The notes below the pieces were generated by a model. It had not been told where the DNA came from. It made no database searches and saw nothing but the letters and a program-made list of their open reading frames with translations. Shown piece after piece: positions 28,900 through 36,284 of a stretch of DNA of 36,284 nt. Every line of letters begins with the position of its first letter. Position 1 is the first letter of the stretch. The stretch is from a virus: IMG/VR virus record IMGVR_UViG_3300021075_000001, positions 1-36,284 of that record; one strand, written 5' to 3'. The position numbers were made by a program, and so were the translations under genes.

Positions 28900-30875
28900 C
28901 AGTGCCTGTCCTCGTAGGTGCTGGGACCTTGCTCATCGCCGGGGGCATCGTCGTGGGTCATGTAGCCAGGCAGGCGCCGAATGCGCACGTGCGGGTCATC
29001 GCAGAGGCAGACAGGCAGCCCGAACTCGTTGTGTTCCGGGTCCGGGTCGGTCCCGGTGATCATCGGGTACGTGACGAGGTCCTCGTCGGCAGTACGGATA
29101 CGAATGACGACAATGCCACGAGCGCCGGGAGGCCCGTCGGCCCCCACGGGTGCGTTGACCCACGTCCGCGGCACCTCGGGGTCCATCCACCACTCGTCAG
29201 GCCCCGTATACGGTGGATAGACCCACGCGCCGCCGTTCTTGCCGGCGCCGCCGCCGCCCTGGCCGGTGTTCATCGCCCCCGGCGACCCCGGCGTGCCGCC
29301 TTCCCCGCTACTCACCAGGCCATGCCAAAGGACCGCGTATCCAGGCGCCCCCCCTGGGCGGGGCCACCCCATGTTGCGCCACAACCCCTGCCCGCCGCCG
29401 GCGAACCAGTCCGAGAAGAGGACGGTCTTGAACGACTCCTCGTACCCGTGCCAGCCTCGGATATTGCAGGCCACGCCGTGCCCCCCGCACACCGGGTTCC
29501 AGCTCGAGACCTCGTCATACTGGTTGTACCAGTAGTAAGGCTGGTGCCCGCCGTCCGCGAACGCGCCCCCGCCGCCGCCGCCGCAGAAGGAGTTGTCGCC
29601 CACTGCCCCTGGCCCGCCGTCATGTCCGCCTTGCTTCGTGACGCACCAGTAGGTCAGGCCGGTCTCCATGTCTTCCCATTGACCAACGGCCCCCTCGGGC
29701 GGATGCTCCGGGTCGTAGGGGATGTAAGTGTCGAAGCTGTAGTCGGGGTCGATCGCCTGGCCCGGCCGCCCGGGAGTCTGCCATGCGGGATCGGGCTGAT
29801 AGGGCGGGTATTCGTCCTCCGGGTCCCAGGGGCCGCCGCCGCCGCCGGAGCCACCATCGCCGGCGTTGTAGTACCAGGGCTGGTACCCGGGCTGGTAGTC
29901 GCCCTCGGTCAGCCACTCGTGCGACGCACTTCGCTCCCCCTCAGAGCCCCCGTAGCCGCCGCCCTTGGCCGTCCATGGGCCGAACGAGCTGTCCTCACCG
30001 GGGTTCCCACGCAGGTTCGCCTGGGCGTCAATGGTGTCGACCCAACCGCCGCCCTCGCCCACGATCACGTCGCCGTCCTCGCCGGCGACGATGGTCTGGC
30101 CGTGCAGGTCGAGCATACGGCCGCCGCCGCCGCCGCCGCCCTCGATGCCGCCGCCGCCGGAGCCGCCGCCGCCCACCACGAGAACGTCCGCGTCGAGTGT
30201 CTCCTTGACCACGATCTCGAAGCGGGATGAATCGAGGAACGTGTACACGGTCCAGCCCTCGGCGCTCTTGCCGGCCACCGGGCCTGTCGGGCACAGGTTC
30301 AGCGCGCAGTCGATGGCGCGCAGCCGGTAGCGTTTCTTCTTGTTCGTCGTGCGGTCAAGGAAGCGGCGCACCGCGTGTGACGTCGCCTGCGCGGGGTCGA
30401 TCGCCCACACCACGCTGTCGGGCTGGTCCTGGTCGGCGTCGTAGACCATGTACGCAAGCAGGCCCGACTCAGCGTCGCAGGAGGCCTGCCAGGTCAGCAG
30501 CTTGCCCGTGCGTCTCAGGCGCGCCTTGAAGTGGTCTGGAGGCGAAGGCGGCGTAGTGTCGTCGCTGGCGAACGCCCTCGTCGGGATGGTGACCGGCACG
30601 CGCGCGCCGACCGGGATCGTGCCGCCGTCCTTGGTTCGCCCGACGATCCGGTACCAGACCATGAGGCCCTCGGGGGCGTCGGTGTCGCAGAAGGCCTCGG
30701 CGCGCGTCGTGCCGATGAGGATGCCCGTGAGGTCGGTGGGGTCGGCTGTGCGGTACACGTCGAAGGAGGCGAACGCCTTGCGCTTCAGGTCGGCGCCGCC
30801 GGGGCCCCGGGCGAAGTGCGGACCCTGCCCGGAGTCCCAAGCAATGAGAGCGCGGCCGGGGGCGGTCCAGTGCAC
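28899..30875 (-). CDS. Tail fibre/tip protein with FN3 and Gly-rich domains
   Basis: A 658-residue virion protein directly after the tape measure gene. Residues ~1-105 and ~108-210 look like two fibronectin type III domains (SFDVYRTADPTDLTGILIGT, TPPSPPDHFKARLRRTGKLL). Residues ~225-590 are glycine-rich with Tyr/Pro/Trp-rich loops (LDADVLVVGGGGSGGGGIEG, HQPYYWYNQYDEVSSW). RGIVVIRIRTADEDLVTYPM closes that domain, as in the other fibre. The start is GTG. Its Gly-rich module is homologous in form to that of the 24134-26383 protein. Confidence 0.75.
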   Translation of the reverse strand: MHWTAPGRALIAWDSGQGPHFARGPGGADLKRKAFASFDVYRTADPTDLTGILIGTTRAEAFCDTDAPEGLMVWYRIVGRTKDGGTIPVGARVPVTIPTRAFASDDTTPPSPPDHFKARLRRTGKLLTWQASCDAESGLLAYMVYDADQDQPDSVVWAIDPAQATSHAVRRFLDRTTNKKKRYRLRAIDCALNLCPTGPVAGKSAEGWTVYTFLDSSRFEIVVKETLDADVLVVGGGGSGGGGIEGGGGGGGRMLDLHGQTIVAGEDGDVIVGEGGGWVDTIDAQANLRGNPGEDSSFGPWTAKGGGYGGSEGERSASHEWLTEGDYQPGYQPWYYNAGDGGSGGGGGPWDPEDEYPPYQPDPAWQTPGRPGQAIDPDYSFDTYIPYDPEHPPEGAVGQWEDMETGLTYWCVTKQGGHDGGPGAVGDNSFCGGGGGGAFADGGHQPYYWYNQYDEVSSWNPVCGGHGVACNIRGWHGYEESFKTVLFSDWFAGGGQGLWRNMGWPRPGGAPGYAVLWHGLVSSGEGGTPGSPGAMNTGQGGGGAGKNGGAWVYPPYTGPDEWWMDPEVPRTWVNAPVGADGPPGARGIVVIRIRTADEDLVTYPMITGTDPDPEHNEFGLPVCLCDDPHVRIRRLPGYMTHDDAPGDEQGPSTYEDRH

Positions 30876-30878
30876 TGC

Positions 30879-32666
30879 CTAGAAGCCCGTGCCGGCGACG
30901 CGGTTGCCCATGCCGTCGAGCTCCGGCTTGAGCCACGCGGCGAGACGCTGCTTCTCACGCTGCGAGGGCTCGCCGGTGAGGGTCTGCCAGGTAAGCGTGA
31001 CGCGCCTCTCGATGACGGTCGTGTGCGTCGGTGCGGCCGGTGCGGCGCCGCCTCCGAGGGCCGCCTGGGCGAAGCGGCCGACCTTGCTCTCGGGGACCAC
31101 GTACTCGCCCTCGCCGCCCTCGGCGAGCACCGCCGCGAGGCCTCCGGGGGTCGCGGGGACGTAGCCGCCGGAGGCCAGCCCTACCCAGCCTGCGATCTGC
31201 GCTGTGCCGCCCGCGACAATTCCGAGGATGGTCTTTGCGGGGCCGCTGAGCCAATCAAGGCTCTTCGCCCAGCCATCAAGCCACCCGGCGAGTCCCGTCA
31301 GCTCGCTCTCGTAACTGGCAGTCAGGTCGGCGTTCGCCTCTTTGACCTTCCGGACCATCGTCCGGTACTGGTCGCTGTTCTCGCCGTACTTCTTGCGCAC
31401 GCGCTCGAGCTGCGCCTCCTCGTTGCTCTGCGCTTCGGCGCGCTGCTTATTGAGGAAGTCCTCGGCCCGCTGCCATTCGTTGAAGGCCTTCACCGTGAGG
31501 TACACGGCCGCGGCTACAGCGGCGATGGCGACGACCCACAGGCCCATGGCGAGGATGCTGGCGTTGATCTTGCCGGGCAGCCCCGCCAGCATCCTCGCCA
31601 TGCTGCGCAGCTTGCCGCCAAGCGTGCCCGCCGCGCCGCTGAATGCGGACGCGGCGACGCGCGAGTCGCGGAATCCGCCCGCCACCCTGCCAAGGACGCC
31701 GGGCACCGTGGTCAGCACGCTGCGCGCGATGTCGGCGCCACGACGCACGTTGTCGAGGCCCTTGGCCATGCTGCCGAGGCCCCACAGCACAGGTCCCGTG
31801 GCGGCCACGATGCCGAGGATGCCGACCGTGATGTAGCGCAGCGGCGCCGGCATCTTCACGAGCACGTTGGCGACTCCGGTGAGGATGCCGACCACTGGCT
31901 TGATCATGGGGATCAGCACGGTACCGAACTGCGCCGCCATGTCGATCACGGAGGCGCGCAGAATGCGGAGCTGGTTGGCGAGGCTCCCGGAGGTGCGCTC
32001 AAAGTCTCCCTGCTGGACCTTCGTGTCCTTGAGGATGAGGTTGTAGCGCGCCTGCACCTTCTGCGCTTCTGTGAGCACGGAGCCGCGAGCGGCGATGCCC
32101 GAGGCGTAGGCCTCTTCCTGCACGCGCGCCTCGGAGAGCAGGACGCCCACGGTGCGCAGCGGCTCCGCCTCGCCGACGAGGCCGGAGCGCAGCTTCTCCA
32201 AGGCCTGCGCGACGGGGATGTTGTTGAACGAGGCCATGTCGTTCGCCAGCTTGACGAAGTTCATGCTCATGTCGGCCGAGGCCTTGTCTGTGAGGCCCGT
32301 GGTCTTGAAGAGGTTGCCGAAGGCGCCCGCCGCGGCGAGTGCCTCCTGCTGCGCCATGCCCAGCGACTTGGCGCCCGTCTCGGAGAAGTCGACAACGGCG
32401 TCCGAGGACTGGCCGAAGACCACCTTGACCTTGTTCATCTCCTCTTCGAGGTTGCTCGCCGCCATGACGGCGGCGCCCATGCCGATGACGATCGGCACGG
32501 AGGCGAAGAGGGTCATGGACTTGCCTGCGCCGGCGATCTCGCTGCCGAACTTCTTCCACACCGAGCCTCCCGAGGAGGCCTCCTTTTTCAGCGAGGCGAG
32601 CTGCTTCTCGGCGCGCTTGATCTGCTTGAAGTCTGCCTTGCCGTAGACGGATACGACGACTGCCAT
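30879..32666 (-). CDS. Tape measure protein
   Basis: A 595-residue tail tape measure protein. The N-terminus is coiled (KADFKQIKRAEKQLASLKKE). A conserved phage tail-tape core follows: AASNLEEEMNKVKVVFGQSS, then KSLGMAQQEALAAAGAFGNL, and EALEKLRSGLVGEAEPLRTV-type helices. Hydrophobic stretches lie near 50-70, 260-300 and 375-395. The C-terminus carries GLASGGYVPATPGGLAAVLA and AEGGEGEYVVPESK, typical of these proteins. At about 1.5 angstrom per residue the tail would be roughly 90 nm long. Confidence 0.93.
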   Translation of the reverse strand: MAVVVSVYGKADFKQIKRAEKQLASLKKEASSGGSVWKKFGSEIAGAGKSMTLFASVPIVIGMGAAVMAASNLEEEMNKVKVVFGQSSDAVVDFSETGAKSLGMAQQEALAAAGAFGNLFKTTGLTDKASADMSMNFVKLANDMASFNNIPVAQALEKLRSGLVGEAEPLRTVGVLLSEARVQEEAYASGIAARGSVLTEAQKVQARYNLILKDTKVQQGDFERTSGSLANQLRILRASVIDMAAQFGTVLIPMIKPVVGILTGVANVLVKMPAPLRYITVGILGIVAATGPVLWGLGSMAKGLDNVRRGADIARSVLTTVPGVLGRVAGGFRDSRVAASAFSGAAGTLGGKLRSMARMLAGLPGKINASILAMGLWVVAIAAVAAAVYLTVKAFNEWQRAEDFLNKQRAEAQSNEEAQLERVRKKYGENSDQYRTMVRKVKEANADLTASYESELTGLAGWLDGWAKSLDWLSGPAKTILGIVAGGTAQIAGWVGLASGGYVPATPGGLAAVLAEGGEGEYVVPESKVGRFAQAALGGGAAPAAPTHTTVIERRVTLTWQTLTGEPSQREKQRLAAWLKPELDGMGNRVAGTGF

Positions 32667-33172
32667 TAGTACCCCTCACCGATACTGTCGAGGTGCCGCT
32701 GCAGCTCGTGCTCGGCGTCTCCGATAGCACTCTTGAGGTCGCGCTCGAAGGCGTCCTTATGCTGATCCCAGGCATGCCACATGAATCGGCCCGGCTTGCC
32801 GAAGCCGTCGAGCCAGCGCACCATCGCGGCACCCTGCGGGGTGATCGGTCCACGGCTGCGCGAGCGGCCCTTACTCCCGGCGAACTCGAAGATCGAGGTT
32901 TCCTTGTCCGCAGCCATGAGGCGCATGCCGACGCGCTTGCCTCGACTGGAGGCGCGGATGCGGTAGCTCATGCGGTGTCCGGGCGGACCGCTCGCGGAGG
33001 CGGCGTTCTTGACCTTGGTCAGGGACGCGCGAATCGTCTTGTTCATGCGCTTCAGCGCCTCGGGCTCCAGGGCGCGCAGCGCGGCGATGGTCTGCTCCAG
33101 GCCCTCAACGCGAACCTCCGCGGAGAAGCCCTGTCCGCTCGCCCCTGTCACCTTGCCGCTGTACGAAGTCAC
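32666..33172 (-). CDS. HK97 gp10-like tail/neck protein
   Basis: A 168-residue protein from GTG 33170-33172, overlapping the frameshifted chaperone stop by 4 nt. VRVEGLEQTIAALRALEPEA, then LKRMNKTIRASLTKVKNAAS, and a basic middle with a C-terminal MWHAWDQHKDAFERDLKSAI resemble gp10-like tail completion proteins. These usually lie between adaptor and tail terminator. Here the gene is between the chaperones and the tape measure. The frame also stays open upstream to 33358, but that part belongs to other frames. Confidence 0.6.
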   Translation of the reverse strand: MTSYSGKVTGASGQGFSAEVRVEGLEQTIAALRALEPEALKRMNKTIRASLTKVKNAASASGPPGHRMSYRIRASSRGKRVGMRLMAADKETSIFEFAGSKGRSRSRGPITPQGAAMVRWLDGFGKPGRFMWHAWDQHKDAFERDLKSAIGDAEHELQRHLDSIGEGY

Positions 33173-33683
33173 CGCAGCCGCTCCCTTGCCTTTGCCATCA
33201 ACTGCTCCCTCTTCGCGGCCTTCTCTCGCTGTTCCAGCCGGGCCATGACGGCGGCGAGCACCTCGGCGTCGCAGCGTTCGAGGTTGAGGCCGAAGCCGCA
33301 GGCCAGCGCCACGTCTGCGATCAGGAAGGCTGCGGAACTGATTCCCCCAGGCCTTCACCCTGCGGGTCGAGTTGACTTCGCAGATACTCAGCCTGCTTCT
33401 CCTCTATCAGCCCGGACATGAGCGCCGCGGCGATGCCCTTCTCGGTTGGCACCGGCTCGACCTCGGAGACGGTATCGAGCCAGGCGTCGAAGCTCAGCCC
33501 CTTCGCGATCAGCTCAGAGCGCTGCGCCGCCAGCCAACAGTGGTAGTAGAGGCGGTACTCGGTATCGACATACTGTTTGCCGGAGAGCTCTCGCTTGGCG
33601 CGCATCTCGTCGGCGGGGTGAACGGCTACGAGTTGCTCCTCTGGCGGAGGATCGCCGAGGTAGCGGACGTGTGCCTTGAACAT
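33169..33683 (-). CDS. Tail assembly chaperone GT, -1 frameshift product
   Basis: A 171-residue fusion made when ribosomes slip back one base at GGGGGAA (33342-33348). After slippage the frame reads ISSAAFLIADVALACGFGLN, LERCDAEVLAAVMARLEQRE, KAAKREQLMAKARERLR, and ends in a TGA overlapping the next start (GTGA at 33169-33172). The extension stays open until exactly that coupling point and looks protein-like. This matches the conserved G/GT arrangement of siphophage tail assembly, in which the minor fusion links the tape measure to the tail tube. Confidence 0.85.
33321..33683 (-). CDS. Tail assembly chaperone G, zero-frame product
   Basis: A 120-residue protein between the major tail protein and the tape measure, with an AAGGGG site upstream. 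MFKAHVRYLGDPPPEEQLVA and LSGKQYVDTEYRLYYHCWLA are followed by KGIAAALMSGLIEEKQAEYL. It ends soon after the slippery site. Most ribosomes terminate here; a fraction shift to make GT. It coats the tape measure before tail tube polymerisation. Confidence 0.85.
   Translation of the reverse strand: MFKAHVRYLGDPPPEEQLVAVHPADEMRAKRELSGKQYVDTEYRLYYHCWLAAQRSELIAKGLSFDAWLDTVSEVEPVPTEKGIAAALMSGLIEEKQAEYLRSQLDPQGEGLGESVPQPS
33342..33348 (-). other. Slippery site for programmed -1 frameshift
   Basis: On the minus strand the codons CTG GGG GAA contain the heptamer GGGGGAA. A -1 shift joins the 120-residue chaperone to a downstream frame that ends at the start of the next gene. The G run is compatible with re-pairing of the P-site tRNA. 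Confidence 0.78.
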
Positions 33684-33705
33684 GCGTGCTGCCCCTTTTC
33701 TTTGC

Positions 33706-35031
33706 TCAGTAGGACGCTTGCGCGTTGACGAGGGTCACGGTGATCGGCGTGTCGGTGGTGCGGTAGGCGATGCCGGCGAGCTCGACCTCAGCGGCTCCGC
33801 CCTCGGGGTCGGCTTCGGGCATGGCGCAGATGAAGGCCGTCTTTGCGCCCACGATCGTCAGCGACTCCGAGCCGCGCACCATCTCGATCTCGAAGGAGCC
33901 GTACACGGGGTCGACGCCGACCGCCGTGCCGTCGGACGCGCCGGTCACGACCTCGCGCCATAGGTCCATGTCATCGGGCAGCACGGTGAGCGCGACCTCA
34001 ACCTCGCAGAAGCCCTCGTACACGTCGCCGGCGTCGATGCTGCCGGAGAAGAACTTGGCCTCGACATTGCGCTTGATCACGATCTTGCCGGCGATGATCG
34101 TGGCGGTCGTCGGCGTGTCGCCGCTGATATCGAACTTGAAGTCACCGCCGACCGGCGTGAAGTACTCGTAGGTATCGGACTCGTCGACAGTCGGGACGAA
34201 CGTGGCGGGGAAGGAGAGCAGGCCGCCGATCAGGGTGACGCCAACCTCCAGGGGCATGTTCTCTTTCCACGAGAGCTCCAGCTCGTCGAACTTGCAGTCC
34301 CGCACCGCCACGATCGTGTCGTCGCCCTTCTTCTCGAAGGCCGTGAAGTAGTCGAGGTCGTCGCCGAGCTTGATGACGTGCGTGTAGGCGCCGCCGCCGC
34401 CGGCCGCAGCGCCGCCGGCGAGGTTCGCGGCGGACAGCGCGGTGACGACGCCGGTGCCGGAGTTGCCGGGCGCGAGGGATGCCGTGACGAGAGCCTTGGC
34501 CTCGGCGTCCAGGTTGACCGCGTTGCGGACCTCAGTGGCAGTGGAGGTGATGGCCTTGCCGGGGCCGGTCGCGAGGTTGACGGTGATGGCGCTGCTCGCC
34601 ACGTCGACGCTGAGCACCTCGTTGGCGGCGTCGGCGGCGGCGAGCGCGACGGTGATGGAGTTGCCCGCGGTCCCGGCCGTCTTGGCGAGGAAGGTCAGGT
34701 CGTTATTCGCGCCGGCCAGCGCGGTAGTCAGAACCGCGGCCACTGCCGGCGCGCCGCCGCTCGGGGTGGAAGAGCCGAGGGCGCCGAGCAGGAGCAGGCC
34801 GATGGACTTCTCGAAGGCGCGCGTCGTGAACTTGGCGCCGTTCGCGATCTTGCTGCGGTATGCGCCCGCCGCGGCGATGTAGGCGCTGGTGAGCTTGTCC
34901 GGTTCCTGCGTGATGTCGACAGTGAGGGCGCCGCCGGCGAGGCCGAAGGCGAAGTACGGGTTGGCGGCAATCGCGCCCTTCCCGCTCTGCTTGGCGATGC
35001 CGAAGACATCCTTGCCGATCTGCAGTCCCAT
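33706..35031 (-). CDS. Major tail tube protein with inserted domain
   Basis: A 441-residue tail tube protein with AGGAGG upstream. The tube fold is split. Residues ~1-95 (MGLQIGKDVFGIAKQSGKGA, NPYFAFGLAGGALTVDITQE) and ~215-441 (FDELELSWKENMPLEVGVTL, EGFCEVEVALTVLPDDMDLW) form the core. Residues ~95-208 are an inserted beta domain of a type common in phage structural proteins (NNDLTFLAKTAGTAGNSITV, then AITVNLATGPGKAITSTATE, VVTALSAANLAGG). That insert would decorate the tail surface. A 7-bp hairpin lies upstream of the gene. Confidence 0.85.
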   Translation of the reverse strand: MGLQIGKDVFGIAKQSGKGAIAANPYFAFGLAGGALTVDITQEPDKLTSAYIAAAGAYRSKIANGAKFTTRAFEKSIGLLLLGALGSSTPSGGAPAVAAVLTTALAGANNDLTFLAKTAGTAGNSITVALAAADAANEVLSVDVASSAITVNLATGPGKAITSTATEVRNAVNLDAEAKALVTASLAPGNSGTGVVTALSAANLAGGAAAGGGGAYTHVIKLGDDLDYFTAFEKKGDDTIVAVRDCKFDELELSWKENMPLEVGVTLIGGLLSFPATFVPTVDESDTYEYFTPVGGDFKFDISGDTPTTATIIAGKIVIKRNVEAKFFSGSIDAGDVYEGFCEVEVALTVLPDDMDLWREVVTGASDGTAVGVDPVYGSFEIEMVRGSESLTIVGAKTAFICAMPEADPEGGAAEVELAGIAYRTTDTPITVTLVNAQASY

Positions 35032-35066
35032 GGCCCAGGCCTCCTGATTGGTCGCTACCCGTCCAT

Positions 35067-35091
35067 CCTCGCGACGCCGTCACCCGCGAGG
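35067..35091 (-). terminator. Hairpin before the major tail protein gene
   Basis: CCTCGCG (35067-35073) pairs with CGCGAGG (35085-35091) around 11 bases. It lies in the 64-base gap between the tail terminator stop (35096) and the tail tube start. It may stabilise or insulate the highly expressed tail tube mRNA. Confidence 0.4.
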
Positions 35092-35095
35092 GCGG

Positions 35096-35560
35096 TCAGG
35101 AGAGAACGGCGGTGGTCTGGTATGCGACCTTGAGCACGAGGCCATACTGGCGGCTGTGTTCGTCGGGGGCCGCCTCGGCTCCCGAGACGGCCGACACGTG
35201 CGCCTCCTGCACGGCTCCGCCGAGCGTCGCGTCGACGCTCACAGCGTTCTCGACGATCTTCGCGATCGCCAAGGCGCGGTCTCGGACGGTGACCATGTCC
35301 GCGGCGCTCCACACGACGCTGACGCGCACCTCCACCTCGCCGAGCTCGTCGCGCTGCAGGCCTCCCGAGACGACGCGCGGCATGGCCACGTCGAACTCGC
35401 CGCTGATCCAGATGTGTTCGGAGAGGAGGCCTCCGGCGGGGTAGCCCACAGAGAACGGCGTCGACTCGCCGGAGGCCGCGAGCTGCGTCGCGATCGCCGT
35501 GGCCAGCGCGTCCTGGACGGCGGCCGCCTTGACCGTGAAGCCCTTGCGAGTGTTCGTCAT
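35096..35560 (-). CDS. Tail terminator protein
   Basis: A 154-residue protein coupled by a 4-nt overlap to the adaptor. VQDALATAIATQLAASGEST, then VRVSVVWSAADMVTVRDRAL, AIAKIVENAVSVDATLGGAV, and a closing LVLKVAYQTTAVLS match the tail terminator (lambda U-like) pattern. It caps the tail tube and joins it to the head connector. Its place directly before the tail tube gene fits. Confidence 0.75.
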   Translation of the reverse strand: MTNTRKGFTVKAAAVQDALATAIATQLAASGESTPFSVGYPAGGLLSEHIWISGEFDVAMPRVVSGGLQRDELGEVEVRVSVVWSAADMVTVRDRALAIAKIVENAVSVDATLGGAVQEAHVSAVSGAEAAPDEHSRQYGLVLKVAYQTTAVLS

Positions 35561-36284
35561 GCGACCCGCGGGCGGCGGCGCCCGAAGTCGGTGATCACGG
35601 CGTCGACCTCGGGGATGCCGGTGGGCCTGTCGGGGCCGGCCACGCTGACGCGAAAGAAGCCCACGTCTGTAGCCTCGACGGTGGCGCGAGAGGAGAGCGC
35701 GCTGCGCACGAGGTACTCACGGGCGAGGAGCATGGCAGCCTGCACGACCGGCGCGTCCGGGTAGTCGAGGCCGTGCTCGTAGAAGACTTCGACGACGGCG
35801 CCGCTCTCAAAGTCGTAGGCGTCGCCGCGCGTCACGCGGCCCCACTCGCGCACGTCGAGGGCTGCGAGCTCGTCGGCAGTGAATGCCGTGCCGTCCACCG
35901 TGAGGCTGGTCACGCCGCGCACGGCGTTGTCGGGCAGGCACAGGGTGTCTGAGTCGTTGCCGGCCAGCACCACGCGGCGGGCGCGCGGCACGAAGGCCAC
36001 GCGGCAGGCCTTCTCCAGGCGTTGTTCGGCGGCCGTGCGCGCCGCGCGCATCTTGGCGTCGGGGTAGGTGGTGGCGCTGGCGAAGGCGGCGTCGAAGGCG
36101 CGCATCTCGGCGACCTCGAAAAGGTAGCCTCCGCAGACCTCGACGATGGACTGCCATTCCTTGGCGGCCGCCGACTTCATGCCCGTCCACGTGCAGGTGT
36201 AGGTGTCGAGAGCGGCGAGCACGGCGTGGTCGGCCACGTAGGTGATGCCGCTCGCCTTGCCCGTGGCCGGCGTCGCGGCGAGGA
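35557..36284 (-). CDS. Head-to-tail adaptor (gp6-like), main part
   Basis: This is the main part of the 285-residue connector; its start is at base 257 across the contig junction. Key segments are GGYLFEVAEMRAFDAAF, the region around RVAFVPRARRVVLAGN, LPDNAVRGVTSLTVDG, and a C-terminal helix with LLAREYLVRSAL. This pattern matches the actinophage head-tail adaptor (gp6/gp15-like) family, which forms the ring below the portal. The gene sits between the capsid genes and the tail terminator, as expected. Its stop overlaps the next start by 4 nt (ATGA at 35557-35560). If read only from an internal GTG at 36237 it would lose its N-terminal domain. Confidence 0.8.
   Translation of the reverse strand, partial: LAATPATGKASGITYVADHAVLAALDTYTCTWTGMKSAAAKEWQSIVEVCGGYLFEVAEMRAFDAAFASATTYPDAKMRAARTAAEQRLEKACRVAFVPRARRVVLAGNDSDTLCLPDNAVRGVTSLTVDGTAFTADELAALDVREWGRVTRGDAYDFESGAVVEVFYEHGLDYPDAPVVQAAMLLAREYLVRSALSSRATVEATDVGFFRVSVAGPDRPTGIPEVDAVITDFGRRRPRVA
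36158..36284. repeat. Terminal direct repeat, right copy (assembly overlap)
   Basis: This is the second copy of the 127-base repeat at 1-127. It lies within the coding sequence of the head-tail adaptor and marks the point where the contig closes on itself. Confidence 0.95.

Noticed and set aside
27055-28917. Open plus-strand frame of ~620 codons opposite the tail hub gene
   Set aside because: High-GC antisense shadow with compositional bias and no domain; the minus-strand protein is coherent and fits the tail module.
30531-32669. Open plus-strand frame of ~712 codons opposite the tape measure gene
   Set aside because: It mirrors the codon structure of the real minus-strand gene in high-GC DNA. 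The translation is low-complexity Arg/His/Gly/Val-rich, with no Shine-Dalgarno and no recognisable domain.
33173-33358. N-terminal extension of the gp10-like gene
   Set aside because: This interval is the -1 frame extension of the tail chaperone; the extended gp10-like frame gives Arg-rich, non-protein-like sequence.

Overview
The window is a complete temperate siphovirus genome that has been closed into a circle. Bases 1-127 are repeated exactly at 36158-36284, so the unit genome is about 36,157 bp and the head-tail adaptor gene runs across the contig ends. GC is high (roughly two thirds by eye), Shine-Dalgarno sites are GGAGG-type and GTG starts are common. Several protein families (P27 small terminase, HK97-type portal, capsid and ClpP-like protease, actinophage-style head-tail adaptor) point to a high-GC bacterial host, perhaps an actinobacterium. 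The host cannot be fixed from this sequence.

All genes but one lie on the minus strand, so the map is best read from high to low coordinates. (1) Control and early region, 19.47 kb down to 9.1 kb: a small excisionase/BldC-like HTH gene, a leader ORF, a second small HTH gene, then a tightly coupled operon. The operon holds a PD-(D/E)XK exonuclease, a Bet/RecT annealing protein, an HTH protein, a winged-helix replication protein with iteron-like repeats, a protein with DnaJ-type zinc motifs, several small Cys-rich or coiled-coil proteins, a RusA resolvase and the tyrosine integrase. Almost every junction is a 4-nt ATGA or GTGA overlap. (2) att/control region, 8.74-9.10 kb: a tRNA 3'-end core (candidate attP) flanked by phased 11-bp direct repeats. 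(3) Late region, 8.74 kb down to 1 and on from 36.28 kb: zinc-finger protein, TerS, TerL, portal, two extra structural proteins, protease, major capsid protein, accessory head protein, adaptor, tail terminator, major tail protein, frameshifted tail assembly chaperones, a gp10-like protein, tape measure, tail hub and two glycine-rich fibre/tip proteins. (4) Lysis and accessory region, 24.1-20.0 kb: HTH/zinc protein, HNH endonuclease, coiled-coil/TM protein, amidase, secreted lytic transglycosylase, HNH-AP2 endonuclease, small membrane and zinc proteins, holin. (5) A single plus-strand gene at 19474-19887 encodes a lipoprotein and looks like a lysogenic-conversion ('moron') gene facing the lysis genes across a hairpin.

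Most notable are the helically phased 11-bp direct repeats, found both at attP and in the early control region. The phage also encodes two excisionase/BldC-like HTH proteins and shows no recognisable CI-type repressor. Other points of interest are an HTH gene with an ideal Shine-Dalgarno but an ATC start, a clear -1 frameshift in the tail chaperone genes, a TSRH repeat array in a tail fibre, DnaJ-like zinc motifs without a J domain, and two paralogous HNH-AP2 endonucleases.
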